From: Opitutia bacterium UBA957 | Lineage (GTDB): Bacteria; Verrucomicrobiota; Verrucomicrobiia; Opitutales; UBA953 | DNA length: 11,183 nucleotides | Direction: 5' to 3' | Assembly (NCBI GenBank): GCA_002293065.1 | Contig: DBCN01000147.1 | Span: 4,989-16,171 of the forward strand | In this document: positions 1-6,385 of the stretch, piece by piece | Position numbering within the stretch: position 1 is the stretch's first letter | Layout: every line of letters starts with the position of its first letter | Made by a program: the position numbers and the translations under genes | Notes under the pieces: model-generated | What the model was told of the DNA's origin: nothing | Database searches by the model: none | Seen by the model: only the letters and a program-made list of their open reading frames with translations

Positions 1-3000
1 CCATTGATCGCGAGGGCCGCCGCATCCGCGAGGACACCGGAGGCGCCGAGCGTCAAGGTGCCGGCGTTGAGGTTGGTCGCACCGGTGAAGGTGTTCGCGC
101 CGGAGAGGACGAGTTCGCCCGAACCGGTCTTGGTGAGCACCAGCGGGGCGGTGCCATCCGCAAGGACGGAAGCCAGGATCAACTTGCCGGCGCCGTTGAA
201 TTGCTGGACGACGATTTCGCCGTTCGCGGCCAAAGTGCCACCCGTGATGGTGGTGTCGTTCGCGCCCACGCCGGTGGTCACGAGGATGCCCGCGCCTTCC
301 AGGGTGGCCGTGCCGCCCAAGGTCAAGGTGGTGGCGCCAGCCGCGGCGAAGCGCAGGGCATGGGCGACGGAGGCGTCGGCGATGGTACCGGAAGTGGTCA
401 CATCGACGGCCTTGTTGGTGGCCCAGGTGTTCGTGTTGTAGGCGGCGTTGGCGAGGCCGACGATCTGCCCACCCGCGTTCACGGAGGCGAAGGAGCTGCC
501 GCCCACGGTGGCCCAAGCGCCGATGATGCCGGCCGCATTGTTGGCGCTCGTGGTGGTGATGCCGTTATCCGCGGACACCGTGCCGGCCGGGAGGATGAAG
601 TCGACCGTACCGCCCGCTTGACGGGAAAGGGCGCCGAGGGAGAGCAAGGCGGTGCTTTCGACGAAGTTCACGACGCCACCGACGTCCGCACGGACGGTCG
701 AAGCGCCCGGGGTGAAGGTGGTCGAGGCAAAGGACTGATCCTGCGCGATACCGTCGCGCGCGTTCATCGCCAAGGTGCCGCCACCGAGCGTGAGCGTACC
801 CATGCGGTAGGTGGTGAGGGCGGTCGGGACGGCGGTGAGCGCGCTGCTGAGCGTGACGCTCGGGGTGCCGGTCAGGGTGGTGGCCGCCAAGACCGGGGTC
901 AGGGTCGGCTTGCTCAGGGTGATGCTGACGCCGACGTCGATCGCCGTGATGACGGTGCCGACGTCGATGCCCGTGCCGGTGATCGGCATGCCGACGAAGA
1001 AGTCGGCGGTGCTGCCCGTGTAATCCAAAGTGGTGCCCACCGCGGTCTGGTCGACGGACGGCGAGAAGGTCGGAGCGACCGAAGTGAGTGCCGTCACCGT
1101 GGCGCCGTTCGGGATGCCCGTACCGCTGACGAGCTGGCCGATGGCCAGGGTGCCGAAGCTTTCCACCGCAACGCGGGTCTCGCCGATGACGCTACCGGCA
1201 GCCGCCGTGGCCACGGGAACACCGAAGGTGGTGAGGTTGCCGGCCGGAACGCCGACGAGGGCCTTGCTGACGAGGACGCTGGCCGAACCGGTCACGGTGT
1301 CCGTGGTGAGGACCGGGGTGGTCGTTTCCTTGTTCAGGGTGATGCCGACGCCCGGCGTGATCGCGGCGATGACCGAGCCAGCGGTGATGCCGGTGCCGCT
1401 GACCGGCATGCCGACGAAGAATTCCGCCGTGGAACCGGTGTAGGCGAGGAAAGTGCCCACGCCGACTTGGTCAGCCGTCGGGACGAAGGTCGGGACGGTG
1501 CTGGTGATGCCGGTGATGATGGAACCAGGGACGACGCCCGTACCACCAACGATCTGGCCCGTGGCCAAGCCCGTGGTCGAGGCGACCGCGATGGCGGAAC
1601 CACCGACGGAACCGCCGGCGGCGACCACGCTGGAGGTCGTGCCCGCCAAGATGTTCGAGGCATTCGTGGAGCTGCGGAAGTCGAGGAGCAACGTGCCCTC
1701 GTTGAGCACGGTGCCACCGAGATGCGATTGGTAACCGCGGAGGACGAGGGAGCCTTCGCCCGCCTTCGTCAAGGAACCGAGCCCCTGCAGGCGCGCCGAC
1801 GTCTCAACGGTGATCGTGCGGCCCGCGTCGACCTCGATCGTCGGGGCGTTGGTGAGGTTGAGGTTGAGGCGACCCGTGGCCGTGGCATCCACGCTGGTGA
1901 GCGTGAGATCCGTCGCGGCGTCGAAGTTGCGGAGGATGCCGCCGGCGAGGTTGAAATTGCGGACGGAGTTGGCGTTCGTCAGGCCGGGCGTACCGGTGAC
2001 GCCACCGACGAAGAGCGTGCCATTGTTGAGGGTATAGGTCGCGCTGCGGTTCGAACCAAGGCCGGCCGAGAAGGTGCGACCGAGCACGAGGGAGCCGATG
2101 CGGGCCGTGCCGCCATCCTGCGTGAAGGTGGCGATGTTGGAAGTATTGGTGAGCGTGCCCGTGGATTCGGAGGTGGCGAGGCGGACGACCGAGGCATCGA
2201 AGAGGCCGCGGTTGAAGATGAACGCACCCGTGCTCGTCGTGTTGGTCGTGCCGCCCGAGAAATCACCACCGATTTGGACCATCGAGGCGCGGACGTCGAG
2301 TTGCGCACCGGTGAGGTTGACCGTCGAACCACTAGAGATGCCACCCGAAGAAAGGTAATTAACGAAGAGCGAAGCGGCGCGCTGCTCGCCGCCGTCCTGG
2401 GCGCGGAGCACGAAGACCGGGTTGACGACGCCGCTGCGGATCGCGGCGGTGGCACCAGCGGTGTACTGACCGAACTGGAGACGATCCGTATTGAAGAGAT
2501 TGACCGTGCCGAAGTTGATGGTGTTCGTCTGGCCCGTGGTATTGGCCGACTGGCCGCCGAACGTGAGGCGACCCGCGGTGATCACGTTGATGCCGGCGAA
2601 ATTCAGCGTGAGGCCGACGTTCGTGGCTGTCGCGGAAGCGTCGAAGGAGGCGCCGTTCGCGTTGAAGGAAGGACGGCCCAGCAGGGAACTCTTATAAGAG
2701 AGAACCGAGACGCCGGACATATCCAGGGTGCTGTTGACCGTACCGCGGGCGGTGTAGGCAACGCCGGCCGAAGCATCGCCGATGAGGCCGATGGAGCCGT
2801 TGGTGACGATGATGGGGCTGGCGTAGCCTTCCAAGATGGCGCCGATGCGGCGCTGGGACTGGATGTCGCCGCCGAGGTCGAGCACCATGCCGCTGGACAA
2901 GGTGGAGAAGGCGGTCTTGCCCCAAATCGAAAGTGCCTGGTGGGACTCGAAGTTGGCATTGCCGCCGTCGAGGACGATTTCGCCGGTGTAGAGGCCGGTG

Positions 3001-5903
3001 CCGGCCAGGCTCAAGGTACCGGTGCCTTGCTTGCGGAGCTGGGTCGTCCCGGTGAGGGCGCCGATGCGCAACGTGTTCGCGACGACGTTGAAGGTCTGTG
3101 CGCTCGAACCGGCGATGGCGAACATGCCCGAACCGAGGTCGAGGCTGTTCGTGTTGGTGAACGTGATGGTCCCGCCGGCGATGCCGCCGACGCCGAACGA
3201 GCCGTTGGGGTTCGCCGAGAGGGCGAGCGCCGCGCCCGAACCGTTGTCGATCGTGGTGGCGGTGCGGACGGTGAAGAAACCGCTGCCGATGGCGGCCGCG
3301 TTGTTGATGGTCAACGAACCCGTGGTGAGGTCCGTCGGACCCGTATAGGTGTTGGCTTCGGTGAGGATGACGGCGCCGCTGTTGAAGTTGTTCAGGACGA
3401 GCTCATTGGCGCCCGACAAGACCGTGGAAACCGTCAGCGTGCCACCGCCGCCACCGAGGACGTAGCCATCGGTGCCCGGGGTGATGGTGCCCGTGTAGGT
3501 GACGGCGGCGGAAGCGCCGAGACCAAGGGTCTTATAGGTGCCCGAGAGGTCGAAGTTGGCGGCCGCATCGGCCGAGGTGAGGGCCAGCGTCCCGGTCGAA
3601 GTGCCGGCGATCTTGCCCGAGGCGAGCCAGGCATTGGCATCGCTGTAGAGACCGGTGGCGGCCAAGGCGCCCGACTGGACGATGTCGATGGTGGTGGCGG
3701 CCGGAAGGACGGCGGTGGGCGGCAAGTAAACCAAGCCGCCGGTGCTGCCGAGGTTGCCGATGCGGAGGACGCTGGCGCCGGTGCCGGTGGCGGTGAAGGT
3801 CGTGTCGGCGGTGAGCGTGAAACCGGCATCGGCATGCAAGCCACCACCGTTGTTCAGGGTGATGCCGCGGTTGCCACCCAGGGCCAGCGAGCCGGTCGCG
3901 CGCAGGTAGGTGGAGGTCCCGGCCAAGGTCGCCCAATCAGCGGTCAACGTGGCGGGGTCCGCGCCCAACGCAGCGGCTGCGTTCGCACTGAGGGTGCCCC
4001 CGGTGATGTTGAGCTTGCTGGTGAAGGTGTTGGTGCCGGTGAGCTGGAGTTCGCCCAAGCCCATCTTGGTGATGAGGCCGGCGCCGCTGACGACGCCCGA
4101 AACGGTGACGGTCCGGTCGCCATCGATGTTGAAAGTGCCTGCGCCGGTCATCGTGACGGCGCGGGCGGCGGTGAACGAACCCGTCGAACGGAGCCTGCCA
4201 TCATTATTGAAAGTGAGCGCACCCGCGGCGGCACCCAGGTTGGCGTCGGCGGCGACTTGGACGGCGCCCGCGGTGAAATTGGTGCCACCTGTGTAGGAAC
4301 TCGTGCCGTTGAGCACCAAGAGGCCGTTACCGGACATGGTGAGGCTACCAACGCCGGAGTAAGCGCCGGAGATGTTCAAGGTGGTCCCCGCGTCCGGAGC
4401 GAGCTGACCGTTGCCGGCCAAGGTATTGGCCCCCGCCAAGGTGAGGTTGGCCGTGGTGATGAGCTTACCGTTGTTGTTGAAATTCATCGCGCCGTTCGTA
4501 CCAAAACGGTTCGCGGCACCGATCGTGATCGAGCCTTCGAATAGGTTGACGCCACCCGTGAAGGTGTTCGTACCCGTGAGCACCAAGGCTCCCGCGCCCC
4601 CCTTCTGCAATACGCCCGCTCCGGCGATGATGCCGCCGTAGGTGAGGGTCGTGCCGGAGTTGACGCCGAAACCGCCGCTGCCCGTGAGGGCCACCCCGCG
4701 GTTGGCGTTGAGCGTGAAGGTGGCGGTCGTATTCAACAGGCCTCCGTTATTGAAAGTGATTTTTCCGGCCGTGGCGGCGGTCGGGGCCGTGCCGAGCCGT
4801 AGGTCTTCGCTGATCTGGAGACGTCCACCGAGGATATGCGTCAGACCGCTGAAGGTGTTGTTCTGCTCCAAGAGCATGAGGCCCGTACCCGTCTTTTCGA
4901 TACCGCGGCCCGTGGCGCCCTCGGTGATGAACGCACCGACACGCAGGTCGACGGCGGCGCCGCCGTCCGCGACATTGAATTTGATGCGGTTGTTGGTGTT
5001 GTTTTCGCGAATGTGAATGCGACCGAGAATCTTCGACTCGTTGGCGCTCGCCAAAGTGTTCACCGTCGTGTCGGTCGTATTAGCCGTGGCGCTGGGGTCA
5101 CCGAAGGAAAAGAGGGAGGTGGCGGCGGCATTGTTGGTGCCACCGTTCGATTGCATGATGGCCCCGGTGAGGTTGTAGGTCACACCCCAGCCGAAGTCAC
5201 CGGCCACCTTGTGGTTGAGGGAGGCCAGAGTACCATCGCCCGTCATGGTGACGGTGTTGATCTTGGCCCCAGCGGTGTAGCCACCCGAGTTGGAGAAGTT
5301 GGACTCCAGCTGCGCGCCGCTGGCGACCGTGACGTCGCCGCGAATGACACCGGTCGCACCACCGAAGCCGAGCGAAAGCACGCCGGCGCTGACGGTGGTG
5401 TTGCCGGTGTAGGTCTTGGCGTTGGTGTTGAGCACCAACGTACCCGAGCCCGCCTTCGTGAGGCGAGCTGTGCCCGCCAGCACGGACTGCATCGTGGTGG
5501 TCTTACCTGTGGCGACGGTGATCGTCGGGGTCGTGCCCGCGAGCGTGAAGGTCTGCGCGGTGAACGTCATCCCCGTCTGATCGTTGATGCCGTTGAGCGT
5601 CGTGGCCGCACCGAGCGTGATCGTCTGCACCGAACCGCCGGTGAAGTAGGCGACGTCGGCGTTGGTGAAGGTGTAGGCCGCGGCGGCCGCGGTGCCTGGG
5701 ATCGTCGTCCCGGCGCCGGCATTCACCCAGAACGCGCCGTTGAACGAGGCCGCGCCCGTGGCGCCGGTGCCGGCGGTCGCGCCGTTCTGGTCGAAGAAGA
5801 TGTTGGCGGCGCGCACACTCGGCGGCGCACCTACGGAGAGGAGAGCGGCGGCGGCGAAAAGGCACGCGCGGGAGATGAGCTTCGGGGAGCGACTGCGTTT
5901 CAT
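1..5903 (-). CDS. Giant exported PATR (autotransporter-associated beta-strand) repeat protein, C-terminus beyond window
   Basis: The reverse frame from the ATG at 5901-5903 stays open to the left edge (first whole codon at 3-5), giving at least 1967 residues. The protein begins MKRSRSPKLISR, followed by a hydrophobic stretch and an Ala-rich cleavage site near residues 31-33. The rest is low-complexity Gly/Thr/Ala/Asn/Val/Leu sequence typical of a secreted right-handed beta-helix. Nine units of about 31 residues match the PATR pattern (L-T-K-x-G-x-G-x-L-x-L-x-G-x-N-T-[FY]-T-G-x-T-x-[LIV]-x-x-G-x-L-x-[LIV]-x). Proteins of this kind are passenger or surface/extracellular proteins; in Verrucomicrobiota many end in a PEP-CTERM sorting signal or an autotransporter barrel. 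The C-terminus is missing here, so the anchoring mode cannot be called. Substrate and role (adhesion, matrix, polysaccharide binding) are unknown. The start is supported by the signal peptide; no clear Shine-Dalgarno precedes it (upstream reads CCCCCAAACTTTACTCAA then ATG). It is divergent from the operon that begins at 6386. Confidence 0.93.
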   Translation of the reverse strand, partial: MKRSRSPKLISRACLFAAAALLSVGAPPSVRAANIFFDQNGATAGTGATGAASFNGAFWVNAGAGTTIPGTAAAAAYTFTNADVAYFTGGSVQTITLGAATTLNGINDQTGMTFTAQTFTLAGTTPTITVATGKTTTMQSVLAGTARLTKAGSGTLVLNTNAKTYTGNTTVSAGVLSLGFGGATGVIRGDVTVASGAQLESNFSNSGGYTAGAKINTVTMTGDGTLASLNHKVAGDFGWGVTYNLTGAIMQSNGGTNNAAATSLFSFGDPSATANTTDTTVNTLASANESKILGRIHIRENNTNNRIKFNVADGGAAVDLRVGAFITEGATGRGIEKTGTGLMLLEQNNTFSGLTHILGGRLQISEDLRLGTAPTAATAGKITFNNGGLLNTTATFTLNANRGVALTGSGGFGVNSGTTLTYGGIIAGAGVLQKGGAGALVLTGTNTFTGGVNLFEGSITIGAANRFGTNGAMNFNNNGKLITTANLTLAGANTLAGNGQLAPDAGTTLNISGAYSGVGSLTMSGNGLLVLNGTSSYTGGTNFTAGAVQVAADANLGAAAGALTFNNDGRLRSTGSFTAARAVTMTGAGTFNIDGDRTVTVSGVVSGAGLITKMGLGELQLTGTNTFTSKLNITGGTLSANAAAALGADPATLTADWATLAGTSTYLRATGSLALGGNRGITLNNGGGLHADAGFTLTADTTFTATGTGASVLRIGNLGSTGGLVYLPPTAVLPAATTIDIVQSGALAATGLYSDANAWLASGKIAGTSTGTLALTSADAAANFDLSGTYKTLGLGASAAVTYTGTITPGTDGYVLGGGGGTLTVSTVLSGANELVLNNFNSGAVILTEANTYTGPTDLTTGSLTINNAAAIGSGFFTVRTATTIDNGSGAALALSANPNGSFGVGGIAGGTITFTNTNSLDLGSGMFAIAGSSAQTFNVVANTLRIGALTGTTQLRKQGTGTLSLAGTGLYTGEIVLDGGNANFESHQALSIWGKTAFSTLSSGMVLDLGGDIQSQRRIGAILEGYASPIIVTNGSIGLIGDASAGVAYTARGTVNSTLDMSGVSVLSYKSSLLGRPSFNANGASFDASATATNVGLTLNFAGINVITAGRLTFGGQSANTTGQTNTINFGTVNLFNTDRLQFGQYTAGATAAIRSGVVNPVFVLRAQDGGEQRAASLFVNYLSSGGISSGSTVNLTGAQLDVRASMVQIGGDFSGGTTNTTSTGAFIFNRGLFDASVVRLATSESTGTLTNTSNIATFTQDGGTARIGSLVLGRTFSAGLGSNRSATYTLNNGTLFVGGVTGTPGLTNANSVRNFNLAGGILRNFDAATDLTLTSVDATATGRLNLNLTNAPTIEVDAGRTITVETSARLQGLGSLTKAGEGSLVLRGYQSHLGGTVLNEGTLLLDFRSSTNASNILAGTTSSVVAAGGSVGGSAIAVASTTGLATGQIVGGTGVVPGSIITGITSTVPTFVPTADQVGVGTFLAYTGSTAEFFVGMPVSGTGITAGSVIAAITPGVGITLNKETTTPVLTTDTVTGSASVLVSKALVGVPAGNLTTFGVPVATAAAGSVIGETRVAVESFGTLAIGQLVSGTGIPNGATVTALTSVAPTFSPSVDQTAVGTTLDYTGSTADFFVGMPITGTGIDVGTVITAIDVGVSITLSKPTLTPVLAATTLTGTPSVTLSSALTAVPTALTTYRMGTLTLGGGTLAMNARDGIAQDQSFASTTFTPGASTVRADVGGVVNFVESTALLSLGALSRQAGGTVDFILPAGTVSADNGITTTSANNAAGIIGAWATVGGSSFASVNAGGQIVGLANAAYNTNTWATNKAVDVTTSGTIADASVAHALRFAAAGATTLTLGGTATLEGAGILVTTGVGANDTTITGGTLAANGEIVVQQFNGAGKLILASVLADGTAPLVLTKTGSGELVLSGANTFTGATNLNAGTLTLGASGVLADAAALAIN
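807..1625 (-). repeat. Tandem duplication of a ~140-residue block with SGTGI motifs
   Basis: The two units lie at about 1224-1625 (N-terminal copy) and 807-1205. The offset is exactly 420 bp over most of the length: GGCATGCCGACGAAGAA occurs at both 985-1001 and 1405-1421, and the ctggcc-gtggcca region at about 1133 recurs at about 1553. Near the C-terminal end the offset falls to 417 bp, which means a one-codon indel. The protein copies share YTGSTA[ED]FFVGMP and G-x-x-V-x-x-I-T-L-[NS]-K. Each copy holds two G-[QM]-x-[VI]-x-G-T-G-[IV] half-repeats, so four in all. PATR units are absent inside this block, which looks like a separate inserted beta-domain. Confidence 0.85.
3948..4760 (-). repeat. 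Three consecutive ~90-residue modules, each containing one PATR unit
   Basis: Modules start at residues 382, 473 and 563, a spacing of 91 and 90. Each opens with a [IML]-x-F-N-N-x-G-[RKL]-L segment (ITFNNGGLL, MNFNNNGKL, LTFNNDGRL), continues through a T-x-x-[FL]-T-x-x-x-x-x strand pair and a G-x-G-x-[FL] turn, then a [SG]-G-x-x-[SA]-G-[AV]-G-x-[LI] stretch, and ends in a PATR unit and a short A-x-x-[LF]-G linker. The regular spacing and shared opening indicate duplication of a PATR-containing block. DNA identity between modules is not obviously high, so the duplications are not recent. Confidence 0.7.
5808..5903 (-). other. Sec signal peptide of the PATR protein
   Basis: Residues 1-32 have a basic n-region (K2, R3, R5, K8, R12), a hydrophobic core of Leu, Phe and Ala (about residues 14-25) and a small-residue c-region ending SVRA-A-N. 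Cleavage most likely falls after Ala32 or Ala33. The mature protein starts with a NIFFDQNG-like segment, a common opening for PATR proteins in this phylum. This directs the protein out of the cytoplasm by the general secretory route. Confidence 0.85.
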
Positions 5904-6041
5904 TTGAGTAAAGTTTGGGGGTAGGGATGGGTGCGCGTTGGCCTCAGAAGAGGCAGCGCGCGGGTTGCGTAAAAAATGGGTGATGAAAAATGGGGGAAAC
6001 CAAGAAAGCGGGTGATCGCCTCAACCGAAAGTGGGCGGAAA

Positions 6042-6065
6042 TATCCGTTGGATATCCCACGGATA
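6042..6065. promoter_or_regulatory. 24-bp near-perfect palindrome (candidate operator)
   Basis: The left arm TATCCGTTGGAT and right arm ATCCCACGGATA are reverse complements at 11 of 12 positions (mismatch at 6049/6058). The centre is GGATATCC. A symmetric site of this length with no loop is typical of a dimeric DNA-binding protein rather than a terminator, which would need a loop and a T-tract. It sits about 140 bp upstream of the PATR start and about 320 bp upstream of the operon start, so it could act on either. The binding factor is unknown. Confidence 0.5.
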
Positions 6066-6083
6066 GGAATGGATGGAAGGGGT

Positions 6084-6159
6084 GGGGATAAATCATCATC
6101 GACCCATAAGGGGGTTACTTCAAATAAAAATAAGGCTCTTACCTCAATTTTTTATCCCC
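6084..6159. repeat. 9-bp inverted repeat GGGGATAAA / TTTATCCCC
   Basis: GGGGATAAA at 6084-6092 is the exact reverse complement of TTTATCCCC at 6151-6159, with 58 bp between them. A shortened copy, GGGGATA, recurs at 6193-6199. These arms share the GGATA/TATCC core with the palindrome at 6042-6065, so they may be lower-affinity sites for the same factor. TTATCCCC also resembles a DnaA box (TTATCCACA), but no other origin feature is seen. Confidence 0.4.
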
Positions 6160-6180
6160 GCTTCATTCACAGGTTAGTCG

Positions 6181-6196
6181 CCCCAGGCCGCTGGGG
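6181..6196. repeat. GC stem-loop CCCCAG-GCCG-CTGGGG
   Basis: A perfect 6-bp stem with a 4-base loop. No T-tract follows on either strand, so it does not look like an intrinsic terminator. It lies just upstream of the TATAAT at 6218-6223. Confidence 0.45.
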
Positions 6197-6197
6197 A

Positions 6198-6223
6198 TAG
6201 ACACTTATATGACTATTTATAAT
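6198..6223 (+). promoter_or_regulatory. Weak candidate sigma70-type promoter for the operon
   Basis: A perfect TATAAT lies at 6218-6223. The best upstream hexamer is TAGACA at 6198-6203 (5 of 6 to TTGACA), but the spacer is only 14 bp instead of about 17. The site would give a leader of about 155 bases before the proposed start at 6386. In this AT-rich patch a chance TATAAT is quite possible. Confidence 0.25.
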
Positions 6224-6258
6224 CTTATCATGACCGAGGGGGCCAATCGGGGTTTTAT

Positions 6259-6294
6259 GGTGGTTTGCCTAAAATTAAGCATCCTTGAACCACC
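6259..6294. repeat. 7-bp inverted repeat GGTGGTT / AACCACC in the operon leader
   Basis: Arms at 6259-6265 and 6288-6294 flank a 22-base AT-rich loop. In RNA this could form a leader hairpin about 90 bases upstream of gene 1. The stem is short, so this may be chance. Confidence 0.3.
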
Positions 6295-6385
6295 CAAGCC
6301 CGAGGCTCGCTTTTCTACGGCGGCTCTAAATAGGTAGGGGCTGCCCCCACTCCCCTTCTATCTTTATAGAGTAAGACCGCCGTCC

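Larger units (their letters stand above)
45..5462 (-). repeat. Nine dispersed 31-residue PATR units
   Basis: Units seen in the translated minus-strand gene, with residues and window positions: 148-179 (5367-5462), 335-365 (4809-4901), 432-462 (4518-4610), 521-551 (4251-4343), 611-641 (3981-4073), 837-867 (3303-3395, most divergent), 956-987 (2943-3038), 1378-1408 (1680-1772) and 1923-1953 (45-137). Representative cores are LTKTGSGELVLSGANTFTG (last unit) and LQKGGAGALVLTGTNTFTG (third). Each is expected to form one or more rungs of a beta-helix. The long gaps after residues 987 and 1408 are filled by more diverged beta-rich sequence and by the tandem duplication described separately. Confidence 0.88.
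5904..6385. other. Divergent intergenic region without a convincing gene
   Basis: This 482-bp stretch separates two divergently oriented transcription units. It is visibly more AT-rich than its surroundings, especially at 6085-6240 and 6250-6285. It holds several dyads, listed separately, plus a small hairpin GCCTC-AGAA-GAGGC at 5941-5954 in the presumed leader of the minus-strand gene. An open frame at 5976-6200 (74 codons) has no ribosome-binding site and no protein-like character, and I do not call it. Minus-strand -35/-10 pairs here are weak (for example TTGAAG, 17 bases, GATGAT around 6093-6121), so no promoter for the PATR gene is asserted. Confidence 0.7.

Noticed and set aside
201..4544. 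1447-codon open frame on the plus strand opposite the PATR gene
   Set aside because: Its codons coincide base-for-base with codons of the minus-strand gene, so it can be stopped only where that gene uses TTA, CTA or TCA. Those codons are rare at this GC bias, and its stop at 4542-4544 is exactly a CTA Leu codon of the real gene. Its product is a low-complexity R/G/E/A/D string without domains, while the minus strand gives a signal peptide and clear PATR repeats.
4836..5924. 362-codon plus-strand frame
   Set aside because: Also codon-aligned with the minus-strand PATR gene; it has a low-complexity R/G/E/A product and continues past the real gene's start without any supporting signal.
6084..6159. 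Replication origin with DnaA boxes (TTATCCCC-like sites)
   Set aside because: Only partial matches to TTATCCACA, and no dnaA, dnaN, repA or iteron array nearby.
6181..6196. Intrinsic terminator
   Set aside because: The stem-loop lacks a T-tract on either strand and lies upstream of two divergent genes, where a terminator is not expected.
5976..6200. 74-codon plus-strand frame in the intergenic region
   Set aside because: No ribosome-binding site, runs through the palindrome and the inverted repeat, and the product shows no domain or signal; AT-rich regulatory DNA explains it better.
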